From Clostridia bacterium (GTDB lineage: Bacteria > Bacillota > Clostridia > Christensenellales > Aristaeellaceae), in contig JAFUDS010000001.1 of the NCBI GenBank assembly GCA_017464305.1, positions 217,812 to 281,811 on the forward strand: a DNA stretch of 64,000 nt, read 5' to 3'. Below, piece by piece: positions 53,810 through 62,860 of the stretch (the stretch's first letter is position 1; every line of letters begins with the position of its first letter). Under the pieces are notes generated by a model, which saw only the letters and a list, made by a program, of their open reading frames with translations, did no database searches and had not been told where the DNA came from. Made by a program: the position numbers and the translations under genes.

Positions 53810-54997
53810 TTATTGGATCCCTCTGCTTTGGTCATACTGCCGCCACAGGGGGGCATAGATGGCCACCGCCTGCTCATGCTCTGCCAGGGTGCGGGAAAAA
53901 TAGAGATCCCCACTGGCTGGATCCTTGGCGCAGAAGTAGAGGTAGTTTTCCGCCACATAGGTGGGATCCGGGTTCAGCGCCGCCTGGATCGCCGCGGCGG
54001 AGGGATTGCAGATGGGCCCCACCGGCAGGCCGGGAACCACGTAGGTATTGTAGGGATTGTTGGACGTCAGGTCGCTGTCCGCCAGGGCCATTTTCCGAAC
54101 ACCGGTGATGTAATGAATGGTGACATCGCTCTGCAGCTTCATCTCCGCCTTCAGCCGGTTATGGAACACGGCGCTGACCTTGGCAAAATCATCCGCCCCG
54201 GCTTCCTTTTCGATCAGGCTGGCCAGGGTCAGGGTTTGATCCATGGTCAGCCCCAGCTCCTGGGCCCGTTCCTGGGTCTCCGCGGGGAAAACCGCCTCCG
54301 TCTGGCTCAGCAGCTTGCGGATGATATCCTCCGCCGTGGCGGTGACGTACATCTCGTAGGTGTCCGGGGCCAGGTATCCCTCCAGCACGTATTTCCGCTG
54401 GCTGGCATTTCCGCTGGAAAGCACCTCGTCCACATAGTAGTAATCTCGGAAATCCGCCCCTGTGCGGCATTTTGCCAGGAAGGCTTCGCTGCTGTCCAGC
54501 ACGCCGTTTTTCACCAGCTTGGCCGCGAATTCCTCGATGGTCTCCCCAGGGATGAGGGTGATGTTCCTCACGATAGGATTCCCATCCCCTGTGGTCAGCT
54601 GGTTGGCAATCTCCGTCATAGACATAGCCCGGTTCAGGCTGTATTGGCCGATCTGCAGCTTCTGCCCCATGCCGGCAAAGTCACAATAGTATTTGAAGAC
54701 GCTCTTGCTGTGGATCAGCCCAGCGGCCTCCAGATTGTTGGCCACCCGGGTCAGGCTCTGGCCGCTTTCGATGGCGAAATAGATCTCGCTGGCGTCCTCC
54801 GCGTCCATGGGGCCGATGTATTCATCATATAGCTTCGTCCCCAGGGCCATGGCCAGACCGATGACGATGACCGCCACCGTCAGCCCGACCAGCAGGGGGC
54901 GCACCACCCGCCAGAGGGCGCTGTACCAATAGGCCCCGTATTCCCGCTCCTTGTACAGGCCGCGATAGGTAATATCCTCTTCCTGTCGATTATTCAA
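53810..54997 (-). CDS. mltG: Endolytic murein transglycosylase MltG
   Basis: This 395-residue protein has one N-terminal membrane helix (about residues 32-54), a LysM-like region (ESGQSLTRVANNLEAAGLI) and the YceG catalytic domain. The catalytic Glu lies in LASLIEKEAG and further marks are YNTYVVPGLPVGPICNP and FSRTLAEHEQ. MltG cleaves nascent glycan strands and is thought to set their length. It is 10 bases downstream of the ylbF-like gene. Confidence 0.95.
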   Translation of the reverse strand: MNNRQEEDITYRGLYKEREYGAYWYSALWRVVRPLLVGLTVAVIVIGLAMALGTKLYDEYIGPMDAEDASEIYFAIESGQSLTRVANNLEAAGLIHSKSVFKYYCDFAGMGQKLQIGQYSLNRAMSMTEIANQLTTGDGNPIVRNITLIPGETIEEFAAKLVKNGVLDSSEAFLAKCRTGADFRDYYYVDEVLSSGNASQRKYVLEGYLAPDTYEMYVTATAEDIIRKLLSQTEAVFPAETQERAQELGLTMDQTLTLASLIEKEAGADDFAKVSAVFHNRLKAEMKLQSDVTIHYITGVRKMALADSDLTSNNPYNTYVVPGLPVGPICNPSAAAIQAALNPDPTYVAENYLYFCAKDPASGDLYFSRTLAEHEQAVAIYAPLWRQYDQSRGIQ

Positions 54998-55007
54998 GGT
55001 TTTCTCC

Positions 55008-55349
55008 TCATCCGGGCAGCTGAATATCCAGCCCCGTCGCCTCGGTCACGATTTTCATGATGTCCGCCATGGTCTGCTGCAGGCGCATCTCCGCCAGCAG
55101 GAACTGGCTCACCTCCGGCTTGGCGTACAGCAGGGTGCTGAGGGTGGTAAAGCGCTGCATCTCCTCCGGGTCGTTCTGCTGCCCGGCGATCATGTTCATC
55201 TGAATGGCCATCTGCATGCGGCGGAATTCCTTGATCAGGGCGGCCAGGGTTTCATCCGTCATGACGGTATCCTTCAGGGCATGATAGGTTTGATATTCTT
55301 CGCTGTGCTTGATTTCCTCAGCCAGCCGATAGGCGGTTGAATATTCCAA
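55008..55349 (-). CDS. YlbF/YmcA family regulator
   Basis: This ~113-residue all-helical protein resembles YlbF/YmcA (com_ylbF), partners of the RNase Y complex in Bacillus. An ATG at 55364 is open, but the only good ribosome-binding site (GGAGGG, about 55357-55362) lies inside that frame and is correctly placed for the TTG at 55349. That ATG is also only 4 bases after the RNase J terminator T-run. The TTG start is therefore preferred. Position next to RNase J suggests a link to RNA turnover. Confidence 0.82.
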   Translation of the reverse strand: MEYSTAYRLAEEIKHSEEYQTYHALKDTVMTDETLAALIKEFRRMQMAIQMNMIAGQQNDPEEMQRFTTLSTLLYAKPEVSQFLLAEMRLQQTMADIMKIVTEATGLDIQLPG

Positions 55350-55368
55350 TGCATTTCCCTCCATGGTG

Positions 55369-55401
55369 AAAAAAATCGGGAGAGGACGCTGTCCTCTCCC
55401 G
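55369..55401 (-). terminator. Terminator of the RNase J gene
   Basis: On the minus strand CGGGAGAGGAC, loop AGC, GTCCTCTCCCG, then A and seven Ts. It is an 11-bp perfect stem. The T-run ends 4 bases before a possible ATG of the following ylbF-like gene. Confidence 0.95.
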
Positions 55402-55420
55402 AATTCTATCATCATTTGTC

Positions 55421-57094
55421 TTAAACATCAAGGATGATGGGCAGGATCATGGGATTGCGCTTGATCTTCTCGAAGATGTAATTATGCACCTCGTCCTTAA
55501 TGATGTTCTTCAGGTTGGCCCAGTTATCCCCCGCCAGGCTGTTGGAGCTGAGAATCTCCCGCACCAGCTCCTGGGTATTGTCGATGATATCCTCATTCTC
55601 CCGGACGTAGATGAAGCCGCGGCTGACGATGTCCGGCCCGCTGACCAGCTTTTCCTGATCCCGGTCGATGACCACCACGATGGCCAGCAGCCCCTCCTGG
55701 CTCAGATGCTTCCGGTCCCGCAGCACCACGTTGCCCACGTCGCCGACGCCCAGGCCGTCCACCAGGATGCCCCCGGTGGGCACCTGCTCGCCCAGGGCCA
55801 GATAGTTCATGTTCATTTCAATGACCTGGCCCATTTCGGGAATGACGATATTCTGGCTCTCCACGCCCATGCTTTCCGCCAGCACCGCGTGCTGCCACAG
55901 CATGCGATATTCCCCGTGGACGGGGATGAAGTATTTCGGCCGCACCAGGGCGTGCATCAGCTTCAGCTCCTCCTGGCAGGCATGGCCAGAAACATGGACC
56001 TCCGCCAGGGTGCTGTAAACCACCTGGGCCCCCAGGCGATACAGCTGGTTGATGACCCGGGAGATGAATTTTTCATTCCCGGGGATGGGAGTGGCGGAGA
56101 TGATAACCATGTCGCTCTGGCGAATCTGCAGCTTCCGATGCTCCGCGTAGGCCATGCGGGTCAGCCCCGCCATGGGCTCGCCCTGGCTGCCCGTGGTCAG
56201 CACCAGCAGCTCGTTATCCGGGAACTGGTCCAGCACGTCCATGTCGATCAGCCAGCCCTCGGGGATTTTCAATTCGCCGATGCTCATGGCCACGCGGCTG
56301 ACGTTCACCATGCTGCGCCCAATAAAGCACACCCGCCGGCCATAGCGGATGGCGTTGTCGATCACCATCTGCATGCGGTGAATATTGCTGGCGAACATAG
56401 CCACGATGACCCGGCCCTCCGCCTGGGCGAACATCTTGTCGAAGGTCTCCCGGATCTTCATTTCGCTCATGGTGTATCCAGAGCGCTCCACGTTGGTGGA
56501 TTCGCACAGCAGGGCCATAACCCCCCGCTCGCCATAGCGGGCCAGGGTCTGCAGGTCTGTCACATGCCCATCAATGGGGGTATAGTCGATTTTGAAGTCG
56601 CCGCTGACAATCACCGTCCCCGCCGGGCAGGTAATGGCAATGGCGCAGGCGCCGGCGATGGAGTGGCTTACATGGATAAACTCGCAGGTAAAGCACCCCA
56701 GCTGAACCACATCCCGAGGCCGAACCACGTGCATAGGAATATGATCCACCCGGTATTCCTTTAACTTCAGGTCCACCAGGGCCATGGTCAGCTTCGTGCC
56801 ATAGATGTGGGAGGGAATTTGTTTCAGAATATAAGGAGTGGCGCCGATGTGATCCTCATGCCCGTGGGTAAACAGATACCCCCGCACATGATCCTTCTTG
56901 CTCAGCAGGTAGGACACATCCGGGATCACCAAGTCCACGCCCAGCATATCTTCCTTGGGGAAGACGCTGCCGCAGTCCACAATAATAATATCATCGCCAT
57001 ATTCAAAGACGGTCATGTTCTTGCCGATTTCATCCACGCCGCCTAAAGAGATAATCCGCAGCTTTCCGATTTCCTCAGTCTTTGGAGAAGTCAC
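55421..57094 (-). CDS. rnj: Ribonuclease J
   Basis: This 557-residue enzyme has the beta-CASP metallo-beta-lactamase fold: FTHGHEDHIGA (HxHxDH), HVSHSI, SGDFKID and a beta-CASP block with HVSGHACQEELKLMHALVRP. It has endo- and 5'-exonuclease activity in Firmicute mRNA decay. The start is GTG at 57094, supported by AAAGGAGG 7 bases ahead; the longer ATG frame from 57163 lacks a site. A short TGTAG/CTACA hairpin lies in the leader. Confidence 0.96.
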   Translation of the reverse strand: MTSPKTEEIGKLRIISLGGVDEIGKNMTVFEYGDDIIIVDCGSVFPKEDMLGVDLVIPDVSYLLSKKDHVRGYLFTHGHEDHIGATPYILKQIPSHIYGTKLTMALVDLKLKEYRVDHIPMHVVRPRDVVQLGCFTCEFIHVSHSIAGACAIAITCPAGTVIVSGDFKIDYTPIDGHVTDLQTLARYGERGVMALLCESTNVERSGYTMSEMKIRETFDKMFAQAEGRVIVAMFASNIHRMQMVIDNAIRYGRRVCFIGRSMVNVSRVAMSIGELKIPEGWLIDMDVLDQFPDNELLVLTTGSQGEPMAGLTRMAYAEHRKLQIRQSDMVIISATPIPGNEKFISRVINQLYRLGAQVVYSTLAEVHVSGHACQEELKLMHALVRPKYFIPVHGEYRMLWQHAVLAESMGVESQNIVIPEMGQVIEMNMNYLALGEQVPTGGILVDGLGVGDVGNVVLRDRKHLSQEGLLAIVVVIDRDQEKLVSGPDIVSRGFIYVRENEDIIDNTQELVREILSSNSLAGDNWANLKNIIKDEVHNYIFEKIKRNPMILPIILDV

Positions 57095-57332
57095 GGTAAG
57101 CCTCCTTTCACTCGATAAAAACATATACTCAAGGCTGATTACATTGTCCCCGTCAGTCTCCATATTTCGCGGATATGTAGTTCATCTACAGTTCCGCAGG
57201 TAGTTTATCATGGATTTTATTCAATTGCCATATCACATTTGGTTATTTTTACGTCTATTTTGTAGAAAATCCGTGAACATTTCATGAAAAATCCCGTCCC
57301 ACAGGAGGGATGGGCCCTTTTGCGCAGTGAAA

Positions 57333-57355
57333 ACACCCCCGTGGCGCGGGGGTGT
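57333..57355 (-). terminator. Terminator of glyA
   Basis: ACACCCCCG and CGGGGGTGT form a perfect 9-bp stem around TGGCG, with TTTTC following on the minus strand. A second hairpin of the GCTCCCC family (about 57366-57404, CTCCTCCCGC/GCGGGGGGAG) lies between it and glyA. Confidence 0.85.
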
Positions 57356-57422
57356 GAGATATTTTATGTAAAAGACTCCTCCCGCGGAGCGGGGGGAGCG
57401 AGAAAAGCATTCGCCATCGCTT

Positions 57423-58658
57423 TTAAGCGTACAAAGGATAGTTCACCATCAGGGCCTCCACCTGGGCCTTCACCTCCGGCACAGCGGCCTCTCCTTCCCG
57501 CAGGATGCGGGCGATCCAGGCGGCCACCTGACGGAAGTCCGCTTCCTTCAATCCCCGCGTGGTGGCTGCGGGGGTGCCGACCCGCAGGCCGCTGGTCACG
57601 AAGGGGCTGCGAGTCTCGTTGGGCACGGTGTTCTTGTTGGTAGTAATGTTCGCGTCCTCCAGCAGGGCTTCCATCTGTTTGCCGGTCATCTCTGTGCCGG
57701 TGAAGTCCAGCAGCAGCAGGTGATTATCCGTGCCGCCGGAAACCATCCGAACCCCTTCCTGGCGGAACTGCTCCTCCATGGCCTTGGCGTTCAGGATGAT
57801 CTGGTGTTGATATTCCTTGAATTCCGGCTTCAGCGCCTCGCCGAAGCACACCGCCTTGGCGGCGATGATGTGCTCCAGGGGGCCGCCCTGGGTGCCGGGG
57901 AAGATGGCCTTATCGATGGCCTTGGCGTATTCCTCCTTGCAGAGGATCATGCCGCCCCGGGGGCCCCGCAGGGTCTTATGGGTGGTGGTGGTCACAAAGT
58001 CCGCGTAGGGCACGGGGCTGGGATGCTCTCCCGTGGCCACCAGGCCGGCGATGTGAGCCATGTCGATCATCAGCAGGGCGCCCACCTCGTCCGCGATCTC
58101 CTTCAGCTTCGCGAAGTCGATGATCCGGGGATAGGCGCTGGCACCGGAAACGATCATCTTCGGCTTGCATTTCAGGGCGATGCGGCGCACCTCGTCGTAG
58201 TCAATGACCTCCGTATCCGGGCTAACGCCGTAGGGCACAAAGTTGAAATAGGCGCCGCTCATGTTCACGGGGCTGCCGTGGGTCAGATGTCCGCCGTTGG
58301 AAAGGCTCAGACCCATCACCGTGTCCCCGGGCTTCAGCATGGCGAAATACACCGCCATGTTGGCCTGAGCACCGCTGTGGGGCTGCACGTTGGCGTGCTC
58401 CGCGCCGAAGAGCTGACAGGCCCGGTCCCGCGCCAGATTCTCCACAATGTCCACGAACTGGCACCCGCCGTAATACCTTTTGCCCGGATAGCCCTCGGCG
58501 TATTTGTTTGTCAGGCAGGTGCCCATGGCCGCCATGACCGCCGGGGAGACGAAATTCTCGCTGGCAATCAGCTCAATATGGGTCCTTTGCCGGTTCAGCT
58601 CCAGCTCAATCGCTTCCGTCACTTCCGGGTCCGCTCCGCGGATGATGTCCAGTTCCAT
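57423..58658 (-). CDS. glyA: Serine hydroxymethyltransferase
   Basis: This 411-residue PLP enzyme converts serine and tetrahydrofolate to glycine and methylene-tetrahydrofolate. The PLP lysine lies in [15 protein letters not shown], and [14 protein letters not shown] and [10 protein letters not shown]-like stretches are conserved. AAGGAGG precedes the ATG. An extended -10 (TGCTATACT) and a CCCCGC/GCGGGG leader hairpin (about 58681-58700) lie upstream. Confidence 0.98.
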   Translation of the reverse strand: MELDIIRGADPEVTEAIELELNRQRTHIELIASENFVSPAVMAAMGTCLTNKYAEGYPGKRYYGGCQFVDIVENLARDRACQLFGAEHANVQPHSGAQANMAVYFAMLKPGDTVMGLSLSNGGHLTHGSPVNMSGAYFNFVPYGVSPDTEVIDYDEVRRIALKCKPKMIVSGASAYPRIIDFAKLKEIADEVGALLMIDMAHIAGLVATGEHPSPVPYADFVTTTTHKTLRGPRGGMILCKEEYAKAIDKAIFPGTQGGPLEHIIAAKAVCFGEALKPEFKEYQHQIILNAKAMEEQFRQEGVRMVSGGTDNHLLLLDFTGTEMTGKQMEALLEDANITTNKNTVPNETRSPFVTSGLRVGTPAATTRGLKEADFRQVAAWIARILREGEAAVPEVKAQVEALMVNYPLYA

Positions 58659-58765
58659 CTCTTTGTTCCTCCTTGCTTTATCCCCGCGCTTTCCTGCGGG
58701 GTTAGGATTCAGTATAGCATACCGCCCTTTCCCCCGCGACTGAAAAACATTAATAAATCAAACAC

Positions 58766-58830
58766 GCGAAGGGATGTTTCACTCCGGGGCCCTTGGAAGA
58801 CGTCGGCACTTAGCGGGTGGCAAGCGCGCA
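58766..58830. repeat. Dispersed 65-bp repeat (copy 2)
   Basis: It shares the core of 37729-37793 over 65 bases with about six substitutions. The flanks differ: the GATTAGTCGT frame of copy 1 is absent, and a GC-rich extension (to about 58912, including CGCGAAGGCAGCCGC and CCCGCGCGCGC) follows. It fills the gap between glyA and the SRP RNA gene. Confidence 0.85.
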
Positions 58831-58919
58831 CGCGCGAAGGCAGCCGCTTTGTGCCGCTACGTCTGGAACGGAGCGAGAGCGTGCCCCGGAGGGGAACTCC
58901 CGCGCGCGCTATACATCAT

Positions 58920-59050
58920 AAAAAACCGCCAATGCTCAGACCGGGCAACCCCGCAGCACACCCAGCTAACGCTTACTGCTGCTTCCGTCAGGACCTGACA
59001 GGGTTCACGTCGATGGATCGCACGGGACCCAATCGTCATCGCATTCGCGG
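58920..59050 (-). ncRNA. ffs: Signal recognition particle RNA (small bacterial type)
   Basis: On the minus strand the domain IV core reads CCTGTCAGGTCCTGACGGAA then GCAGCAGTAAG, the SRP RNA signature. CCGC.AATGC (59050-59041) pairs with GCATT.GCGG (58935-58926) to close the stem, and a T-run (58925-58920) ends the transcript. The apical tetraloop is UGAC (URRC class) where most bacteria have GGAA. The promoter is at 59059-59087. Confidence 0.93.
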
Positions 59051-59058
59051 CAGAAAGA

Positions 59059-59087
59059 AGTATACTGTTTTTTCTGCCAAAATGCAA
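59059..59087 (-). promoter_or_regulatory. Promoter of the SRP RNA gene
   Basis: On the minus strand TTGCAT (59087-59082), 17 bases, TATACT (59064-59059), placing the start close to 59052. Confidence 0.85.
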
Positions 59088-59096
59088 GAGAAAATC

Positions 59097-59125
59097 TTGA
59101 CCCATTTTCAATCTGCGCATAAAAT
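59097..59125 (+). promoter_or_regulatory. Promoter of the DUF1846 gene
   Basis: TTGACC (59097-59102), 17 bases, TAAAAT (59120-59125), divergent from and close to the SRP RNA promoter. Confidence 0.8.
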
Positions 59126-59169
59126 AGAATGGTTGGCATATTCCTGGAAGGAAGACGAGGGAGGCAGGC

Positions 59170-60651
59170 ATGAAGATCGGGTTTGATCATGACAAGTATA
59201 CCCGGATGCAATCGGAACACATTCTGGAGCGGATCGAGAAATTTGGTGGCAAGCTGTATCTGGAGCTGGGGGGGAAGCTGTTTGACGATTTCCACGCCAG
59301 CCGGGTGCTGCCCGGGTTCCAGCCGGACAGCAAGATGCAGATGCTGCTGCGGCTGAAGGATCAGGAGGAGATCATCATCGTCCTCAACGCGGACGATATC
59401 GAGAAGAGCAAGGTCCGGGGCGATCTAGGCATCACCTATGACGCCGACACCCTCCGGCTCATCGACGCCTTCCGGGGCATCGGGCTGTACGTAGGCTCCG
59501 TGGTGTTGACCCGGTACGCCGCCCAGCCCGCCGCCGTGGCCTTCGAGCAGCGGCTGAACGCCCTGGGGATCCGGACCTTCCGCCATTATACCATCGAGGG
59601 CTATCCCTCCGATGTGGACCATATCGTGTCCGACGAGGGCTTCGGCCGCAATGAATATGTGGAAACCTCCCGGCCCCTGATTCTGGTCACCGCGCCAGGC
59701 CCTGGCTCCGGCAAGATGGCCACCTGCCTCAGCCAGGTGTATCAGGAAAACCGCCGGGGTGTCCGGGCGGGATACGCCAAGTTTGAAACTTTTCCGATCT
59801 GGAATCTCCCCCTGAAGCATCCGGTGAACGTGGCCTACGAGGCTGCCACCGCCGACCTTAGCGATGTGAATATGATCGACCCCTATCATCTGGAGGCTTA
59901 TCAGGAAACCACGGTAAATTATAATCGGGATATCGAAATCTTCCCCGTGCTCAACGCCCTGTTCGAGCGGATGTGGGGCTATTCTCCCTATAAGAGCCCC
60001 ACGGACATGGGGGTCAATATGGCGGGCTTCTGCATCTCGGACGATGAAGCCTGCCGGGAGGCCGCTCGGCGAGAGATTCTCCGCCGCTATTATTCCGCCC
60101 GCTGCAGCTATCTCCAGGGTCATGCCACGAAAGAGGAGAGCGAGAAGATCAATCTGTTGATGAAGAACATGGACATCAGCGATGATCTCCGCCCCGTCAT
60201 CGCCGCGGCCCGCGAAAAGGCGGAGCTCACCGGGCAGCCCGCCCTGGCCATTGAACTGCCGGATGGGCAGATCGTTACCGGCAAGACCACCGATCTCTTA
60301 GGCCCCTCCGCCGCCGTAGTGCTCAACGCGGTGAAGCGCCTGGGGGGCATTGATAAGCAGACGCTGCTGCTCTCCCGGAACGTGATTGAGCCCGTGCAGG
60401 AATTGAAGTGCAAATATCTGGGGAATCATAATCCCCGGCTCCATTCCGACGAGGTGCTGGTGGCCCTGTCCGTGTCCGCCGCCATGAACCCCACCGCCGC
60501 CAAGGCCCTCTCCATGCTGCCCCTGCTGAAGGGCTGCGAGGCCCACTCGACGGTGATCCTTCCCGCGGTGGACGATAACACCTTCCGTCGCCTGGGCCTG
60601 AACCTGACCTGCGATCCCGCTTATCAAACCCATAAGCTTTATCATAAATAG
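59170..60651 (+). CDS. DUF1846 domain-containing protein
   Basis: This 493-residue protein belongs to a conserved family found in Firmicutes and actinobacteria. It starts MKIGFDHDKYTRMQSEHILE and contains a nucleotide-binding-like GPGSGKMATCLSQVY, a P-loop variant, and KFETFPIWNLPLKHPVNVAY. The function is not established. GAGGGAGG precedes the ATG. It forms a probable operon with the nucleotidyltransferase gene 62 bases downstream. Confidence 0.93.
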   Translation: MKIGFDHDKYTRMQSEHILERIEKFGGKLYLELGGKLFDDFHASRVLPGFQPDSKMQMLLRLKDQEEIIIVLNADDIEKSKVRGDLGITYDADTLRLIDAFRGIGLYVGSVVLTRYAAQPAAVAFEQRLNALGIRTFRHYTIEGYPSDVDHIVSDEGFGRNEYVETSRPLILVTAPGPGSGKMATCLSQVYQENRRGVRAGYAKFETFPIWNLPLKHPVNVAYEAATADLSDVNMIDPYHLEAYQETTVNYNRDIEIFPVLNALFERMWGYSPYKSPTDMGVNMAGFCISDDEACREAARREILRRYYSARCSYLQGHATKEESEKINLLMKNMDISDDLRPVIAAAREKAELTGQPALAIELPDGQIVTGKTTDLLGPSAAVVLNAVKRLGGIDKQTLLLSRNVIEPVQELKCKYLGNHNPRLHSDEVLVALSVSAAMNPTAAKALSMLPLLKGCEAHSTVILPAVDDNTFRRLGLNLTCDPAYQTHKLYHK

Positions 60652-60713
60652 GAGCACGGGAGTATTTTGCTCCCTGCCCCAAAGCGATTTTTCAAAGAAA
60701 GGTTTATTGATCC

Positions 60714-61640
60714 ATGAATAAAGAACCCATTCTTCTCATCATGGCTGCCGGCATGGGCAGCCGCTATGGCGGGCTGAAGCAGATGGACCCCGTAGGCCCT
60801 CATGGCGAAGCGATTTTGGATTACAGCGTCTTCGACGCCAAGCGCGCCGGCTTCAAGCGAGTCATCTTCCTCATTAAGCACGCCATCGAAGCGGATTTCA
60901 AGCGCCTGGTGGGGGATCGGATCGCCCAACATATTGAGGTCTCCTACGCCTTCCAGGAGCTGGACGCCCTGCCGGAGGGCTACGCCGTGCCGGAGGGCCG
61001 GGTGAAGCCCTTTGGTACCGGCCATGCCGTCCTCTGCTGCAAGGATCTGATCGACGCTCCCTTCGCCGTCATCAACGCCGATGATTATTATGGCCCCCGG
61101 GCCTTCCAGCAGGCCTATGACACCCTGATTCGCGTCCAGGATGATGACAAGCTGCGCTACATGATGGTGGCATATTATCTGAAGAACACACTGACAGAGA
61201 ACGGCTATGTGGCCCGGGGCGTCTGCGAGGTGGATGCTCAGGGCGCCCTGAAGGATATTCATGAACGGACCCATATCATCTCCAGCTGCGATGGCCCCCT
61301 GTATACCGAGGATGGGGAGACCTATCGTTTGCTGCCCGCAGATAGCCCCGTCTCCATGAATATGTGGGGCTTTACCCCTTCCCTGCTGCGAGAGCTGGAA
61401 GCCCGCTTCCCCGCCTTCCTGGATGCCACCCTGCGGGAGAATCCCCTGAAGGGGGAATTCTTCCTCCCCTTCGTGGTCAATGAGCTGCTGCAGGAAGGCC
61501 GCGCTACGGTCAATGTACTGAAGAGCGAGGACCACTGGTGGGGTGTGACCTATCAGGAAGATAAGCCCCAGGTCAAGGCCGCTCTCCAAGCCCTCGCCGA
61601 TCAAGGGCTCTATCCAGCACCCCTGTGGGCCGCTGAGTAA
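60714..61640 (+). CDS. Sugar-phosphate nucleotidyltransferase
   Basis: This 308-residue protein starts with the nucleotide-binding loop MAAGMGSRYGGLKQMDPVG (residues 10-28) and has the metal-binding NADDYYG (residues 122-128). It is a GT-A fold enzyme making a nucleotide-activated sugar; the variant MAAGMGSRYGG group often lies in Clostridial genomes as a stand-alone gene. The sugar is unknown. GAAAGG is the ribosome-binding site. A terminator array follows. Confidence 0.9.
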   Translation: MNKEPILLIMAAGMGSRYGGLKQMDPVGPHGEAILDYSVFDAKRAGFKRVIFLIKHAIEADFKRLVGDRIAQHIEVSYAFQELDALPEGYAVPEGRVKPFGTGHAVLCCKDLIDAPFAVINADDYYGPRAFQQAYDTLIRVQDDDKLRYMMVAYYLKNTLTENGYVARGVCEVDAQGALKDIHERTHIISSCDGPLYTEDGETYRLLPADSPVSMNMWGFTPSLLRELEARFPAFLDATLRENPLKGEFFLPFVVNELLQEGRATVNVLKSEDHWWGVTYQEDKPQVKAALQALADQGLYPAPLWAAE

Positions 61641-61655
61641 TGAAGAGATGCTGAA

Positions 61656-61840
61656 AAAGCTCCCTCGCAAGCAAGGCAAAGCAAGTATAAGCACCCCCGC
61701 GGAGCGGGGTGTCCTTAACAAAATTGCTCATAAAGACTCCCTCGCAAGCAAGGCAAAACTAACGGCACCCCCGCGGAGCGGGGGTGCCCTCAAAGATTGT
61801 CCATAAAAGACTCCCTCGCATAAAGCGGGGGAGCTTTTTT
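61656..61840. repeat. Tandem array of GCTCCC/GCACCCCCGC hairpin units with a terminator end
   Basis: Two units of about 75 bases (61656-61729 and 61731-61804) each carry CTCCCTCGCAAGCAAGGCAAA and then a GCACCCCCGC/GCGGGG hairpin. A third, short unit (61805-61840) joins CTCCCTCGC directly to GCGGGGGAG and ends in TTTTTT, a good plus-strand terminator. The array separates the plus-strand nucleotidyltransferase from the minus-strand binding-protein gene and can end both. Confidence 0.88.
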
Positions 61841-61848
61841 ATTCCCTT

Positions 61849-62814
61849 TTACCGATTCAGCGCTTCCTGCAGCACGGCCAGATTCTTCTCCATAATCCCC
61901 AGATAGCTGGCCCCGTCGTTCACGTCCCCGATGGTAATCCCCTGCATGGAATCCATCACCAGCAGCTTCTGATTCTTCTCCGCGGTGTTTTGAATAATCG
62001 TCTCCGCAATTTTGTGGTTCGTCCCCTCGATCATCAGCACCGCCGGCAGCTGCAGTTCCTGCACCTTCTGGGAAAGGAACACGATGGTCTGGAAGCTGGC
62101 TTCCGTTTCCGCCGAGCATCCGGAGAACGCCGCATAATATTGCAGCCCATAATCATCCGTCAGATAGCGGAAGGGGAACCGATCCCCGAAGAGCACGGTG
62201 TCCACATTCCCCGCCGCTACCATCTCGCCATATTGCTGGTCCAGCCCCTGCAGCGCCGCGATGTATTGCTCGGCGTTCTGCTCAAAAGTCTCCGCCTTCT
62301 CCGGCAGCAATGTGCTCAGCTCCTGGCGGATGATGGTCACGGCGGCTTCCGCGTTCCGCAGGCTCAGCCAAACGTGCTCGTCCGCCTCTTCCTCTTCTTC
62401 CTCCTCGCCCTCTTCCTCGTGTTCCGCTTCCATGCCTTCGACCATTTCTTCCAGCTTGACCGCGTCCCCCAGGGCATCGATCAAATTGATCGCCCGCATC
62501 TCCGGGTTCGCTGTTTCCTGCAAGGTGTCCTCCACCCAGTCGTCCGATTCCCCGCCCACGTAGATGAACAGATCGCAGGTAGCGATGTTCATGATGTCCT
62601 TGGCGGTGGGCTGAAAATTGTGCAGATCTACGCCACTATCCAACAGCAGCGTGATCTCGAATCCCTCTTCCTCCCCGATAATCTCCCTTGTCCAGTCGTA
62701 TAGGGGGAAGATGGTCGTCACAATGCGAACCGGCTTCTCCGCCGCCTGGGCTCCGGAGAAGAGAAGAGTAAACAGCAGGCAAGTGCACAGCAGCAATGTC
62801 GTCAGCTTTTTCAT
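61849..62814 (-). CDS. Zinc/manganese ABC transporter substrate-binding protein (ZnuA/AdcA type)
   Basis: This 321-residue cluster A-I binding protein has a Sec signal peptide (MKKLTTLLLCTCLLFTLLFS, then GAQAAEK) without a lipobox at the cleavage site. Metal-ligand regions include DLHNFQPTAKD, where the usual HxxxP His is kept, and VLMIEGTNHKIAE. A flexible acidic loop (about residues 134-149, EHEEEGEEEEEEEADE) takes the place of the His-rich loop. No permease or ATPase gene is adjacent in the window. Zinc is the most likely ligand by family. Confidence 0.88.
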   Translation of the reverse strand: MKKLTTLLLCTCLLFTLLFSGAQAAEKPVRIVTTIFPLYDWTREIIGEEEGFEITLLLDSGVDLHNFQPTAKDIMNIATCDLFIYVGGESDDWVEDTLQETANPEMRAINLIDALGDAVKLEEMVEGMEAEHEEEGEEEEEEEADEHVWLSLRNAEAAVTIIRQELSTLLPEKAETFEQNAEQYIAALQGLDQQYGEMVAAGNVDTVLFGDRFPFRYLTDDYGLQYYAAFSGCSAETEASFQTIVFLSQKVQELQLPAVLMIEGTNHKIAETIIQNTAEKNQKLLVMDSMQGITIGDVNDGASYLGIMEKNLAVLQEALNR

Positions 62815-62860
62815 AGGATACCTCCGTTGATGTCAACCAAAACTCATCGTCCCAGCTTCT

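Noticed and set aside
53730-53812. Rex-box autoregulation at the rex promoter
   Set aside because: The TGTGTTAAGATTTGTAAC stretch only loosely resembles the TTGTTAA-TTAACAA type palindrome; too weak to annotate.
58785-58925. Open frame across the dispersed repeat next to the SRP RNA gene (and its counterpart at 37729-37793)
   Set aside because: Nearly all differences between the two copies change the amino acid, no ribosome-binding site is present, and the frame runs into the SRP RNA gene. It is a nucleic-acid repeat, not a protein.
61656-61840. CRISPR-like array
   Set aside because: Only two to three units, no spacers of constant length, units are terminator-type hairpins, and no cas genes lie in the window.
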